A stretch of DNA of 64,000 nt from the NCBI GenBank assembly GCA_001695595.3, contig MBPM02000049.1, positions 248,001-312,000 of the forward strand, read 5' to 3'. Both the position numbers and the translations under genes were made by a program. The notes beneath the pieces are model-generated. The model was given only the letters and a program-made list of their open reading frames with translations, was not told the DNA's origin and did not search any database. The stretch comes from Plasmopara viticola (Eukaryota; Oomycota; Peronosporomycetes; Peronosporales; Peronosporaceae). This document shows, one piece after another, positions 45,254 through 54,985 of this stretch (positions within the stretch are counted from its first letter, which is position 1; the number at the start of each line of letters is the position of its first letter).

Positions 45254-48200
45254 TTTAAGTTAGGTATTGCTGCCTTTCAAACGATGAAAGATTGGTAATG
45301 TTGTAGTTATTCATCGTAAGGAGCTGCTAAGGATATCTTTTTCCATGAAAGCCATATTCTTCTCAGCATTGATATACACCAGTCCGAGTATTAATGCTCG
45401 GAATGTGAGATGATTTTTGTTATCACCACTAACCTGCGACATCAGACCAAATACCAGTGCGGGCTCTTAAGCATCAAATGTATCCCAGCAAAAATAAATA
45501 GATACAAGCCAGCTCCAATCATAATTCGATTGATGATAGACAAGTATACAATTTAAAATTCTGACCACTACATTAACCACTTCATCGCTGGAGACTTCAA
45601 GGCTATCTATAAGCCTACCACAATTTAGCATGTGGAGAACACGGTCTTTAAAAACGAATACATTTCTGTGTTGCTGATAGCTAAGATGAGGAGGTGCGCT
45701 TATTTGCAAATGACGATTCGAAGATGCAACTTACGGACATATAAATTTGTAATGTATCGGTTAAGATCTAACACTACAACGTCAATAAGTAGAAGTTGCT
45801 TTAAGAAAAGATCATATATATCCACGAATTGTCTGGTATGACGATCCTAGATGCGCGAGGGGTTGACATGAAATAGGCTTCCCAGCGTGTACGTAAACTG
45901 GCGTCGCAGCTCTGCGGGTGTTGCCGGTCTTAATCGAGGGTCTTTTTACGGTGAAATTCATCTAGGGCTTGGACATCACCAATCGCCGTGAAATTATAGA
46001 AAAATGAAGCCATCACCTGACTCTGCATTATTCACTGCCTAGTGAGTAGCACGATGCGTTTGATGATCAAAATAACGCCGTTAATCAACGACTTGCTAAA
46101 AATTGAATTGACTACTTGGGTACTACTCATCGCATGTAGCAAGTGGCTTAATCGATCGCTAATTTCTGCTTTTAAGGTAAGTTCTGTTCGCGCATTTGAT
46201 TTTTTGGCTAGTGAGCGCACCACAGATCTACTAAGAGCTCCAGAAAAATGTATTGCATACATTGTCGATAGATCCAATCTAATCGAGCCGAAAGCGATGG
46301 AATTACGACAGAGCTAGTATATACTCCATGATTGTAGATCGCCGACTTCCGGTGGCATGATTCAAGTCCAGACCTCTCTTTGGAATAGGGTCAAACGTTT
46401 AATATACGTATTTGTTGTTGCACTTTAACGATCAGCGCTGTAAGAAGCGACTGAAAAAAATTGAGCCTAGCATTCTTCGTCGCATGTAGTGCTTTGCCAT
46501 GAACAGAATGTTTTTCTTTTGGCAGCCTTGAGCTACCAAGAATTGGACGCGGACACTCGGACTCGCCCCTCGGCGTACACTTGCATCGTTGCAGTGAGAA
46601 CAACATCTGATGTGTCAGATACGTCACCGATCGCTTTTCTGGGAACAAAAGGCCAAGATTGGCGTACTCAACACGCATTTCTAGCTCTGTCCAAAGCTTC
46701 TTCGTGTCGGGTATTCGTTTTTATTCCATATCTCCATAAAAGATATTACAGTGTTCTTGCCACTTCACCTTATGCAAGTCATTGGCAAGGCCAAGCCATT
46801 TTTCCAAGTTCTGCAGTATAGCGAGCCATCCCATGTTGGCCTTCACTTAGCGCCATGCCTTTCCATAAATCTTTCACGTATTAAGTGCTTTCTATGCTAC
46901 ACAGTAATCGTAGGACGAAATCTTTACCGGGGCTTTTCTTAATAAATCTTAATGCATTTCAGCGCACATTTTAAAATGCAATTGTTGTATAATGTATTGG
47001 TATTAAGAGTATTTCTTTTTTTTAATTCGCAAAGGTAGAAATTTGTAGCTCGCACCAACACTAAGCATAGAACGAAGGCCAGTGACCTGAAGTCATGCTT
47101 CCTCCACGAAACAGCGACAGAAGCCGGTAACACTTGTAGTTACTACCCCTGAGTGTTTGAGGATAAGACATTTGATTGCACAACAACCCGACGCGATGGC
47201 CGAGCGTCTTAAGGTGCATTCTGGCTGTGAGTATATTCTGTTGAAGTGTCATCAACATAAAGTGACGGAGCTGTCTGCACCGATCACACTGGCGCAATAC
47301 CCGAATAAAGTAAAGTATCTTCTAGTGAGCATGACATCTTCAAAGATACGAGAGAAGAGGGCGCTAATCTTTGGATTAGAGAGGCTAAAGTAGCTATGCT
47401 ATCGATTTTTGCTGCGGACGGAGTATCAAAGAGAGGCTCTGGCCGTCTCGAAGCTCGAGCACACGAATTGGCAATCACGTGCAAAATTTTCTTTGAGGTG
47501 GCATTCTTTACTAAGGAGGGCTGAGGCGTCAGCTGACGCAATGCTTTTTACCACTTAGCTGTATATCACGTGCGATCACGACTCCTTGCAATCCGCCAAA
47601 GACAAAGAAGCCTCTAAAATTTGCACACGAGTCAGATCGCTTCTGACTAAGATAGTCAGTAATTTTCTGCAAGAGGAGGTTGGATTCATCGTCTTTATGG
47701 ATGGACTGTGCGTAAGCGTGAGTTTATTCATCACCTTGCATGCATTTTTCCAGAAAAGCCTTGAAGTAGCAGTAAATGTCGAGCTAAGGCGGTACGAGTT
47801 GAGTCAAATTTACAAACACGAGACCTATCGTCCCTATGGATATCATCTACGATGATGACCATTTGGGCTGCTGATCAAAATATAGGCAATTGCCTATGCT
47901 TCACTCTATTCTGCAGTTTTAGTGCTGTGCACCAAGATTCGGACAACCAAATATAATTTAACAATACTTTTGTATGGCATCGAGGAGACGCGGGGTGGCA
48001 TGCTAGGAAAGGCCGTGCCTGAGGGAGAAAATAAATACGACAAGGCTTAGCATAATGCTTCATTAGCGCGGATCAGGCTTGCAATATTTGTTTGGGTAAC
48101 CTAGGAAAGTTTCAGTACGTTATAGGGTATCCTGGATAGCCTTTGAATCTTGAGTTATTCCGTTCGAAGCTTCAGTGTCAAAGGAAGTCGGCTTTTTTAA

Positions 48201-49343
48201 AAGTTTACAAGCACACCAGCGTAACATTTTCACGGTTCGCTGATCGCCATCATTGTTTTTGACTATTGAGCTTCTAATGAAGGACTCCTACACCTTCATA
48301 ATTAGCGGCACGATTTATGGCGTGGCTGGAGCGCCATGATCTATAGAGTGGTTGGAGATAAATAATGCCATCCGCTGTATTTTAAGTGTGTCTTACATTC
48401 ACCTATACACTCTTTTGGCGCGGGAACTGGTCTGAGTCGGTCTAACATTGAAGCTTTGGAAACAAACATTGATGATGTCGGGGACAAGAGCCTAAAAGAA
48501 AAAGGTAGCGCGTTCATCATCGAGTAGTTTTTGAAGAAGGTGCGTGCTGGTGACGGTGTCGTTAGAATTGCCGCGCAAAGAAGTGACTATTGATAATTTA
48601 GTGGGTCTTTTGAAACGTTGGCGTATTGTATTGGGGCTTTGACTTGAGTTTTGAAAAGCTTCACGTCTGGTATTGATATCGAGAAATAGGTGCTTGTTCA
48701 ATCTTTGCAGGTTGAGCATTTGAACAATGTGATTGGGAAACAATGCAGTTGGGATTGGGCATATTCGCTCGTGATGTTTCACCCATTAGCTCGAATCAAT
48801 TGGGTGGAATATTTTCAGCAAATGACGAAAGACCCAACAGTTGGTTTTGAGGGAAGGACTCAATCGTTTGGGTATGCATTTAATCCATTTTCAATAATGT
48901 CAGCGAAACGATGCGTGCCCAACCTCGTGCGGGGCGAATGCAGACGCCAGGGAAATCCTTGAGAACAGCTCTTTCAATACAAGGCCGCGAGGCTGCGTAA
49001 GTTGGAGTTAATGTCTCACTACGAAGCGCACGATAACTTGAGCAAAAGAGCAGATCGGCCGTAAAAGAAACGGTAAGTTTGGCATGGTTTTTCATTGTCA
49101 GCGGACAATGAGAAGAGGCACCTGGTCACGCTATCTCTGCTAAACATGGAACAGAAGGCACAAGACGACAAGCCTCACGTAAACAGCTTGAAGCTTCGTG
49201 GACATGGAGACAGTCATTTATGCGACGACATGGATCTACACAGAGCTCGTGAAGGGGACATATTAATTCGAAATTGAGACAACTAAGCAACACACAGTCT
49301 TGTGCATGTGCAATCATGACATCAAATTAAGAGACAAGTAAAT
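45254..49343. other. Gene-poor, decayed region
   Basis: About 4 kb with no recognised gene. Frames at 46391-46821 (both strands, 95-110 codons), 47157-47541 and 48492-48962 have some protein-like stretches but no known domain and no supporting splice structure. Probably old transposon remains. No repeats of note were seen. Confidence 0.45.
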
Positions 49344-50000
49344 TTAGTAGTAAAAGACTCCAGCCTTGACCATGGCGCTTGCGAACCGCGTCTCCTCGCA
49401 GCTTTTAGTAGGCATCCGCTTCGTGATGATTGTGGGTGAATTCCAGCCCAACGTCAAGGAGTCTGAAATGGGTCCAAGCGCTTTATCACGCGGATTTTTC
49501 TCCATGCGCTGGTGCTTCGCCCTTTTTGCTCGATAGTCAAGATTCGACACGAATTCGCGAGTTGCACAGCCGTTCTTTGAATACGCGGTAAGCGAATTGG
49601 CCTGTTTAATGGGCTGCAAAGAGCGACAAAGTTCCTCCATTTGGACCAGAAACGAGGGGAGAGTAATCAACTGGGAGTTGTCAGCGCCGTGTTGACGACT
49701 AAACGTTTGCATGACAAGCGTTCGAACGCAATCGGGAACATTATCGACATCCTTTGGACATTTGTAAAGATATTGCAACATGATTGGCAACTGTGCAAGC
49801 GTGATAGTGGCGGATTCTAGCTCGGCAGTTGCGGCTTGGACCTCCTCGTCACTTTCCGAATATACCGAAAATCCGGGTCGATAAGTCTGCATGAAGGCGT
49901 CTTGAAAGTCGCTTGCTTGAAAAATGTGAAGAGGTGTTTCTTTTGTAATGTCAAAAGGACTCTCTGAGCCAAGGAGAGTGAGACCGAAGAAGGCTGACAT
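49344..50000 (-). CDS. Probable flagellar microtubule-associated protein (SPMIP11/TEX49-like ends)
   Basis: A single exon of 218 residues. The N-terminus MSAFFGLTLLGSESPF has the FF-x-L-x-LLG pattern of small axonemal microtubule inner proteins of the SPMIP11/TEX49 type. The C-terminus (ETRFASAMVKAGVFYY) echoes their TRF...F-x-Y ending. The middle (ESATITLAQLPIMLQYL, then VMQTF, LPSFLVQMEELC) looks like a pair of EF-hand-type helices without clear calcium loops. There is no signal peptide or membrane segment. If the match holds it lies inside doublet microtubules of the zoospore flagella, in line with the SPEF2 gene 30 kb away. The gene is convincing but the family is a pattern match only. 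An out-of-frame ATG at 50041 could begin an overlapping upstream frame. Confidence 0.7.
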   Translation of the reverse strand: MSAFFGLTLLGSESPFDITKETPLHIFQASDFQDAFMQTYRPGFSVYSESDEEVQAATAELESATITLAQLPIMLQYLYKCPKDVDNVPDCVRTLVMQTFSRQHGADNSQLITLPSFLVQMEELCRSLQPIKQANSLTAYSKNGCATREFVSNLDYRAKRAKHQRMEKNPRDKALGPISDSLTLGWNSPTIITKRMPTKSCEETRFASAMVKAGVFYY

Positions 50001-50267
50001 GCTATGGAGCTCGTATCAAGAAAATTGACAAGTGACGCCATCGTGGTAGAATGATAAGAATAGGCAATCGAGTTGCTCTGCAAATAGAAATATTATAATA
50101 TGACGTTTAAATAATATGCTGATGCAAAAGTTACTTCACGACTTCCCTGGCTTCCTTGCTTATATATTGTTACTTCACATCCTGCAATCATTTAGCTTGC
50201 GCGCAATTCAAGCTCAAGTATTAGCCAAGAAGCCTTTGATTTGTGCGGCTGTAAATACGTTGACACC

Positions 50268-50780
50268 ATGAGCTGGCGCGCGCAAATCTCTCGCAGCATC
50301 CAGGAGCTCCGCTTTGTGGCATGTGACACGTCGCAAAGTAGCGCGGGATTGCGGTGCGTTACAATCTCTCTGGGCTTTGAATGCGTCTAACGATTAGATG
50401 AGGTTTTGTTTATGCTCAGCACATTCTTCCGCAAACATTATGGCGAACTTAAAATGCTAAACCCAGGCACGCCGTTCGTTTATCGCGAAGCGGATGAGAT
50501 GGAGCCGTTTGTATACGCACGATTTGACTGGGGGGTGGAGGAGAAGGTGCCCGTGTCGGGTAAGAGTGACAAGGAGATTCTGACCTTGTTAAAGGACCTT
50601 GTAGCCCACGGGCTCACGTTGCCCAAGTCTCCAGAAAGCGACATCGTCATGGCCGCTCCTATTATCGAAGCGGCTAAGGGCGAGAGTGCCTACGAGCCCA
50701 TCAACCTCACTTGGGACGGCAAGACGTTGCGTCGAAACCCGGACTTTGATATTCCGCTAGAGAAAGCGCTGCAGTCGTAA
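50268..50780 (+). CDS. NDUFA2: Mitochondrial complex I subunit NDUFA2 (B8)
   Basis: Two exons (50268-50353, 50420-50780) with a 66-bp intron give 148 residues. The thioredoxin-like L51/S25/CI-B8 domain covers about residues 1-95: RSIQELRFVACDTSQSSAGLR, then FFRKHYGELKMLNPGTPF, then YARFDWGVEEKVPVSG. It is an accessory subunit of NADH:ubiquinone oxidoreductase at the matrix arm of the inner mitochondrial membrane. The C-terminal ~50 residues (after the DKEILTLLKDL helix) exceed the usual ~100-residue length of the animal protein. Their role is unknown. It is divergent from the SPMIP-like gene, with 267 bases between start codons. Confidence 0.93.
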
Positions 50781-50919
50781 GAAATAGGAGGAAAAGGATT
50801 CGATCCGGCATCTATCTTCTTTGTTTAAATTGCTCATTTGAAGGTTAAGTCACACATTCAGTACATTCGATGGATGACATTCGCGTTTTATTAAGCAAAG
50901 TAGCAACAACAACATAGAT

Positions 50920-51180
50920 TTAAAACGAAGGCGGCGTCGAGCCCACAACTACTGGACTAGGGGCCGTGTGGAGCTGGTGTTCAATCAATTGCGCTTCCAA
51001 TTCATGAGGCAGCTCTTCTCCCTCGTCAATGTTTGCCAGCTCTGGAGCTCTCCGATCGCCACGAATTGCACGCATTACACGCTCTTGCTCGTCGTTGTGG
51101 TGTTCGAGGTCATCGAGATGGAGACTATACGTCTCAATCAAACCCTGCGGATTCGAAAAGGGAGGAAACTCGCAATAGGT
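50920..51180 (-). CDS. C-terminal fragment of an acidic hydrophilic protein, status unclear
   Basis: A minus-strand open frame ending at 50920 reads FPPFSNPQGLIETYSLHLDDLEHHNDEQER, then a very acidic stretch (IDEGEELPHELEAQLIEHQ). It is open up to about 51200. Upstream, a different frame reads VPLELDAMLLTEPIAS, as if one base were lost near 51180, or a short exon were missed. No ATG in the best frame was found and no family is recognised. It lies directly downstream of the DUF202 gene on the same strand. It may be a real small gene with an unrecognised intron, or a broken one. Confidence 0.35.
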   Translation of the reverse strand, partial: TYCEFPPFSNPQGLIETYSLHLDDLEHHNDEQERVMRAIRGDRRAPELANIDEGEELPHELEAQLIEHQLHTAPSPVVVGSTPPSF

Positions 51181-51280
51181 TCCGTGAGCAACATGGCATC
51201 CAGCTCAAGGGGTACACTCTCCTGTTTGCAGGGATCACAATTGCATTAGTCAACATACATGGGATTAGTGCGAGACTTGA

Positions 51281-52043
51281 CTAAGCGAGACCAACCAGAA
51301 AGGAGGCAATGGCAGTGAGCCATATGGCCAGCCCCCATGCTGCGTGGGAAATCGTTCCAAAGACGCTTGCCCACGACAGCTCCATGACGTGGCGGAATCG
51401 AAAGATGTAGTAAATATACTTTGCCGTGCCTACTCCAATGTACCCAAAGCCCAAGAGCAGCAGACCTGAGTTCCATCACAAGGTAAGATCCCGTCCTTCG
51501 TATCATAGTCCGTCAAGATTGGCCACTCACGCACCTGCACCACTTAATTGAGCTCCTCGATGATGCTCCTGTGCGTACATTGCGACTCCGACTGCCGACG
51601 ATAACACACCATTTCGTGCCCAATTCAGATATGAGTTTTCATTGCTAAAACGGAGCACCTATTTCCACACCAAATCCACTTTTTACACTTGCAGTACACT
51701 CAGCAATCATTAAAAAATTCTCACGAGTGAATTGCGCAGTCGAAGATTGGCTTCAGCCTCCTTTGCGACTGCAATGTCCTTCACCTCGGCTTCCGCTGCT
51801 TTTTTTGCCGCCTTCACAGCTGCAAAAGGCAGTAGCACAAGAAGCGAACCAGTCAACGAAAGATTGACTTCCTCGAAGCGCGTACTTACCATTGTTTTTC
51901 TTGATTCGCATCATCCTGTTCACTTGATACTTTCCCAACAGCGCATAAACACCTGAACGTGACTTCAAGACGCGGTCGCGCTTGCTCTTGATCGTCGTCA
52001 CGGCGGCCGATCCAGACGTGCTTGTCGGTGGTATTGCACCCAT
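51281..52043 (-). CDS. DUF202-domain membrane protein with a frameshift in the last exon
   Basis: Four minus-strand exons (52043-51890, 51819-51725, 51658-51535, 51466-51281). The first two encode a basic, alanine-rich helix (RVLKSRSGVYALLGKYQ, VKAAKKAAEAEVKD). Exon 3 carries the DUF202 start (LRFSNENSYLNWARNGVLSSAVGVAMY). Exon 4 carries the second and third membrane helices (GLLLLGFGYIGVGTAK, then HAAWGLAIWLTAIASFLVGLA). Introns 1-3 are 66-70 bp. In exon 4 a run of four T on plus (51420-51423) shifts the frame. With three T the family-like C-terminus reads through to a stop at 51281. As given, it runs in another frame to a stop at 51246. DUF202 proteins are small three-helix membrane proteins, some in polyphosphate or vacuolar complexes. 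The start codon is chosen among several in-frame Met. Confidence 0.7.
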
Positions 52044-52319
52044 TGAAGGTTGAAGACCTGCCTTACAGCGTAGGCCCATGGACCCCTGAGGCCCTGCAGC
52101 AATGGACGATCTCCACACAGTGTGCAGTCCCCGCACGGCGACGCGGCTCCAGCATATCATACTCAATGTATGAAGACGCTCGAGTCTCAACAACGTCCTA
52201 TGATTGGGTGAAATAAGTAAAGTATCTGCTCGTGCCAAAGTCCTTTGATTGGTTTAAACTCAAATGACCTTTTCGAACCAAATAAAATCAAATTGTGTGC
52301 GTCAAAAAAAGGAAACAGG

Positions 52320-54710
52320 ATGACGAGGTCGAGCTTTGCGACCGAATTCCTGCTCCGCGAGCTCCTCTCGTCGCTAGGTGCGCCGCTCACTGCTGCAAGT
52401 GAACCGAGTGACAGTTTCTCCGAGAGCTTAAGTGAACATACCGAGTCTCAAAGTGCAGTTCCGAGCCCTCCATCGCGTGTCGTGCTTGTACGACGCACAA
52501 ACAGTGTGGAGCACACTGTGACGCTGGTGGACCGTGACTATGACATTGAAGCGTACATTCCACGGCACGTCATGATGGAGTTGCAGCAGGAATATGGCTA
52601 TTCGACGATTGGACGCCTACGGGGGAGCGTCGTACGCGTGACAAAGTATTTGTTTGCCACGATCACGCGCTGTCGGTTCCTGGACCAGCACATTCGAGCG
52701 ACATCGGTATGTGTGCCTAATGTAAAGAAGGACACGGCTCGAGTATATCTGTACGTCGATGCCCTCGCTATTGTGGAGGACAATGAGCTGGCAGTGCAGC
52801 CGCTTCCAGAAGTTTACACTCATCCACTGGTCGTGAAGCGATTGAAGACGCTTGATGTTAGCGAGTTGGAGAAGCAACTAATGATTCATCAAGGGCTCTT
52901 GCCCCTTCCAGCTGATGCAAGTGATCGACTGGACGATGAGGTACCGCTTCTGGAAGCGGATTGCGTGATTCCTGAGGACCAAGAACAGGCATTGGAAGAA
53001 CAGAAGGCGTGGGGTCCATTGAATAATGAAGAGCGACCGATTACAGACTCGGAACTGATTGAAGAGAATGGACTCGTGCCATTGTCGGAATCGCAGATCA
53101 TGACGTATGAAGTGGAGAATGCGCAGTCGATCCAATCGTCGCTGGTAGATTTGTCAGTGACGTCGTCGGAAAATTCATTGAGTGGCGATCTAGAGTTGGA
53201 AGACCCGGGGTATCACTTTCAGCAGGAAGATATCCGAGAAACGTTTGTGGCTGGTAGCGACTCTGGTAGTGAACTCGAGGATAGAGACAACGAGTCGGAA
53301 GAAATGAAGGAATCGAGGCCTAGTACGCCGAATGCTCGATTTAGCAATGAAGACGCATTGAACGAAGAAACAATGCAAAAGACGCGGTCGATTATTGACT
53401 TGACGGATGAATCAATAGCTACAGTGAGTAAGAGAGTTGCGGCTCAGGATCGGAAAGCTCGAACGGACAATACGACCCGAAACGAAGAGGAGCAACTTAC
53501 GACAGCGCCTGGTGGTGTACTAGGAGAGAAAGAGGACGACGAAGTCGTGACAATACCAAAGAATCATGAATCAGCCAACAAGCGAACGTCAGCGACAAGT
53601 TGGGGATTTCTCAACACGCTGGCCTCAATGTTCTCGACCGAAAACTCAGACGTCGACAAGGGGGAAAATAATATGGGTGGGAGGAACCAGGAGCATACAC
53701 CAAATCAAAATCAAGATGACAAAAATGGAGAAAGATGTGGTATGGAGGACAAGCTTGCTCCGGAGGAGTATATGTCATCCCAAGCGACCATGGTACTTCA
53801 CTATGCTATCGATAACGACGAGGACGCTCACGCTTTTGAACACGAAGGCATGGCATCCTCCCATATGGTAAAGGATGGACATGATGGTAAGAAGTCTAGC
53901 GAGAACCCTCCGCTTGACGAAGAGAAAGAAAGGGTAAATGATCTGACTTTGACTGAAGAGGAAGCTAACGTCGCAACAACGCCACCGAAAGAGTCGAGAG
54001 TAACGAATGAGACTGGTGTTGGAAATCCATCAATGGTGGCACGTACAGCAACACGAGAGACAGCGGAGAGAATAGAGTCAGTGTCGCGTCAATCGCTTCC
54101 CGTGGTGCATTTACCAGCAAGTCCAGGCAATTCGACTCATGGTACTCACAAAGTGGCGAATGGCGATCTTTCAGCAGAGTCGTCTGCAAAAGCCTATCCG
54201 ATCAGTACCCCACCAAAGATCGTCATTTCGGTCGGTAGTGATGTCCACCTAGCGAGTCGTACTGGTTTTTCGTCTGCTGAGTCTCAACGTCCCAAGCGAA
54301 GGCATTGTGAAACTATTTCAGAGGATAATCCACGGTCCAATGCACGTAGCGATGGCCAATCGATTGCTCAGCACATCAAGTCTCGTCGACGCGGAATGTT
54401 GCAAACGCACAATGCTCAAGAAGCAACCACTCGAAGATCTTCATGTGAGCGTCCCGTTGGGTCGTCATTTATTCAAAATCGACGTGTGGTGGACCGCAGT
54501 ACTGACACAACGGACGTTTACTCTCTCAATGTCGTGTGCCAAAGGCTTGACTCGGATCGACATAGTGACATTGTCCAAGAAGAAACGACACGGACGACAC
54601 GACACCCACGTCGCGCGTGGAAACGTTACGAAAGTCTCTTTCCACCGCTTAATATGACCCTTTTAAAGCAGAGGATGGCTGAAGGCACAGAGGGTAGAGG
54701 TAGTATTTAA
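52320..54710 (+). CDS. Large protein with possible TPP1/Est3-like OB fold and disordered tail
   Basis: A single exon of 796 residues, starting at the first in-frame ATG (MTRSSFATEFLLRELL). Residues ~60-185 look globular, with alternating beta-strand segments (VTLVDRDYDIEAYIPRHVM, GRLRGSVVRVTKYLFATITRC, ARVYLYVDALAIVE). This layout recalls the OB fold of TPP1/Est3 telomere proteins, where a short strand pair, a helix and a 'G-x-hydrophobic' strand precede a Y-x-F/T strand. The remaining ~600 residues are acidic, Ser/Thr/Glu-rich and low in hydrophobics. Some clusters are basic near the end (RRHPRRAWKRYESLFPP). If correct it would be a shelterin-type telomere factor, but the match is by eye and weak. 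The gene itself is solid. Confidence 0.75.
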   Translation: MTRSSFATEFLLRELLSSLGAPLTAASEPSDSFSESLSEHTESQSAVPSPPSRVVLVRRTNSVEHTVTLVDRDYDIEAYIPRHVMMELQQEYGYSTIGRLRGSVVRVTKYLFATITRCRFLDQHIRATSVCVPNVKKDTARVYLYVDALAIVEDNELAVQPLPEVYTHPLVVKRLKTLDVSELEKQLMIHQGLLPLPADASDRLDDEVPLLEADCVIPEDQEQALEEQKAWGPLNNEERPITDSELIEENGLVPLSESQIMTYEVENAQSIQSSLVDLSVTSSENSLSGDLELEDPGYHFQQEDIRETFVAGSDSGSELEDRDNESEEMKESRPSTPNARFSNEDALNEETMQKTRSIIDLTDESIATVSKRVAAQDRKARTDNTTRNEEEQLTTAPGGVLGEKEDDEVVTIPKNHESANKRTSATSWGFLNTLASMFSTENSDVDKGENNMGGRNQEHTPNQNQDDKNGERCGMEDKLAPEEYMSSQATMVLHYAIDNDEDAHAFEHEGMASSHMVKDGHDGKKSSENPPLDEEKERVNDLTLTEEEANVATTPPKESRVTNETGVGNPSMVARTATRETAERIESVSRQSLPVVHLPASPGNSTHGTHKVANGDLSAESSAKAYPISTPPKIVISVGSDVHLASRTGFSSAESQRPKRRHCETISEDNPRSNARSDGQSIAQHIKSRRRGMLQTHNAQEATTRRSSCERPVGSSFIQNRRVVDRSTDTTDVYSLNVVCQRLDSDRHSDIVQEETTRTTRHPRRAWKRYESLFPPLNMTLLKQRMAEGTEGRGSI

Positions 54711-54790
54711 CTAAAACAACGTATTTTATTCACTTGGTTGAAATTTTCCTGGCAGAATTTGATACGGTGCTAACAACACAGAGTTTTTTT

Positions 54791-54981
54791 TCAGATTCCG
54801 CGCAAGGGATAGTCTCCCGATATTTTTTGTGGTGCGCATTTAATTTGGTCCTTAGCTTGGATCACCTCATCGACAAGGGCATCGCAGCCCTTGCCGAGGT
54901 CTTTCGCATGGCGTACGTGTTTGGCAATAAAAAATGCTACATTTTTCTGGGCAATACTGACACTGCGATATTTCTTGTTGT
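54791..54981 (-). CDS. Orphan 3'-terminal exon-like frame
   Basis: On minus a splice-acceptor-like CTTTTCTCAG precedes a 62-residue frame ending at a stop at 54791. It reads NVAFFIAKHVRHAKDLGKGCDALVDEVIQAKDQIK and ends GDYPLRGI. The helix pattern and LVDE-x-x-x-AKD resemble the C-terminal helix of PP2C-type phosphatases, but the final strand expected there is missing. It converges on the 796-residue gene, only 80 bases away, a normal gene-end arrangement here. Upstream exons (55000-55400) could not be identified because the frames are broken by stops. It is either the tail of an undetected gene or a pseudogene. Confidence 0.35.
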
Positions 54982-54985
54982 CTGA

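Noticed and set aside
49817..50083. Overlapping 88-codon minus frame starting upstream of the SPMIP-like gene
   Set aside because: It overlaps in another frame, and only the 218-residue frame shows family-like ends. It may be an upstream reading frame but is not called as a gene.
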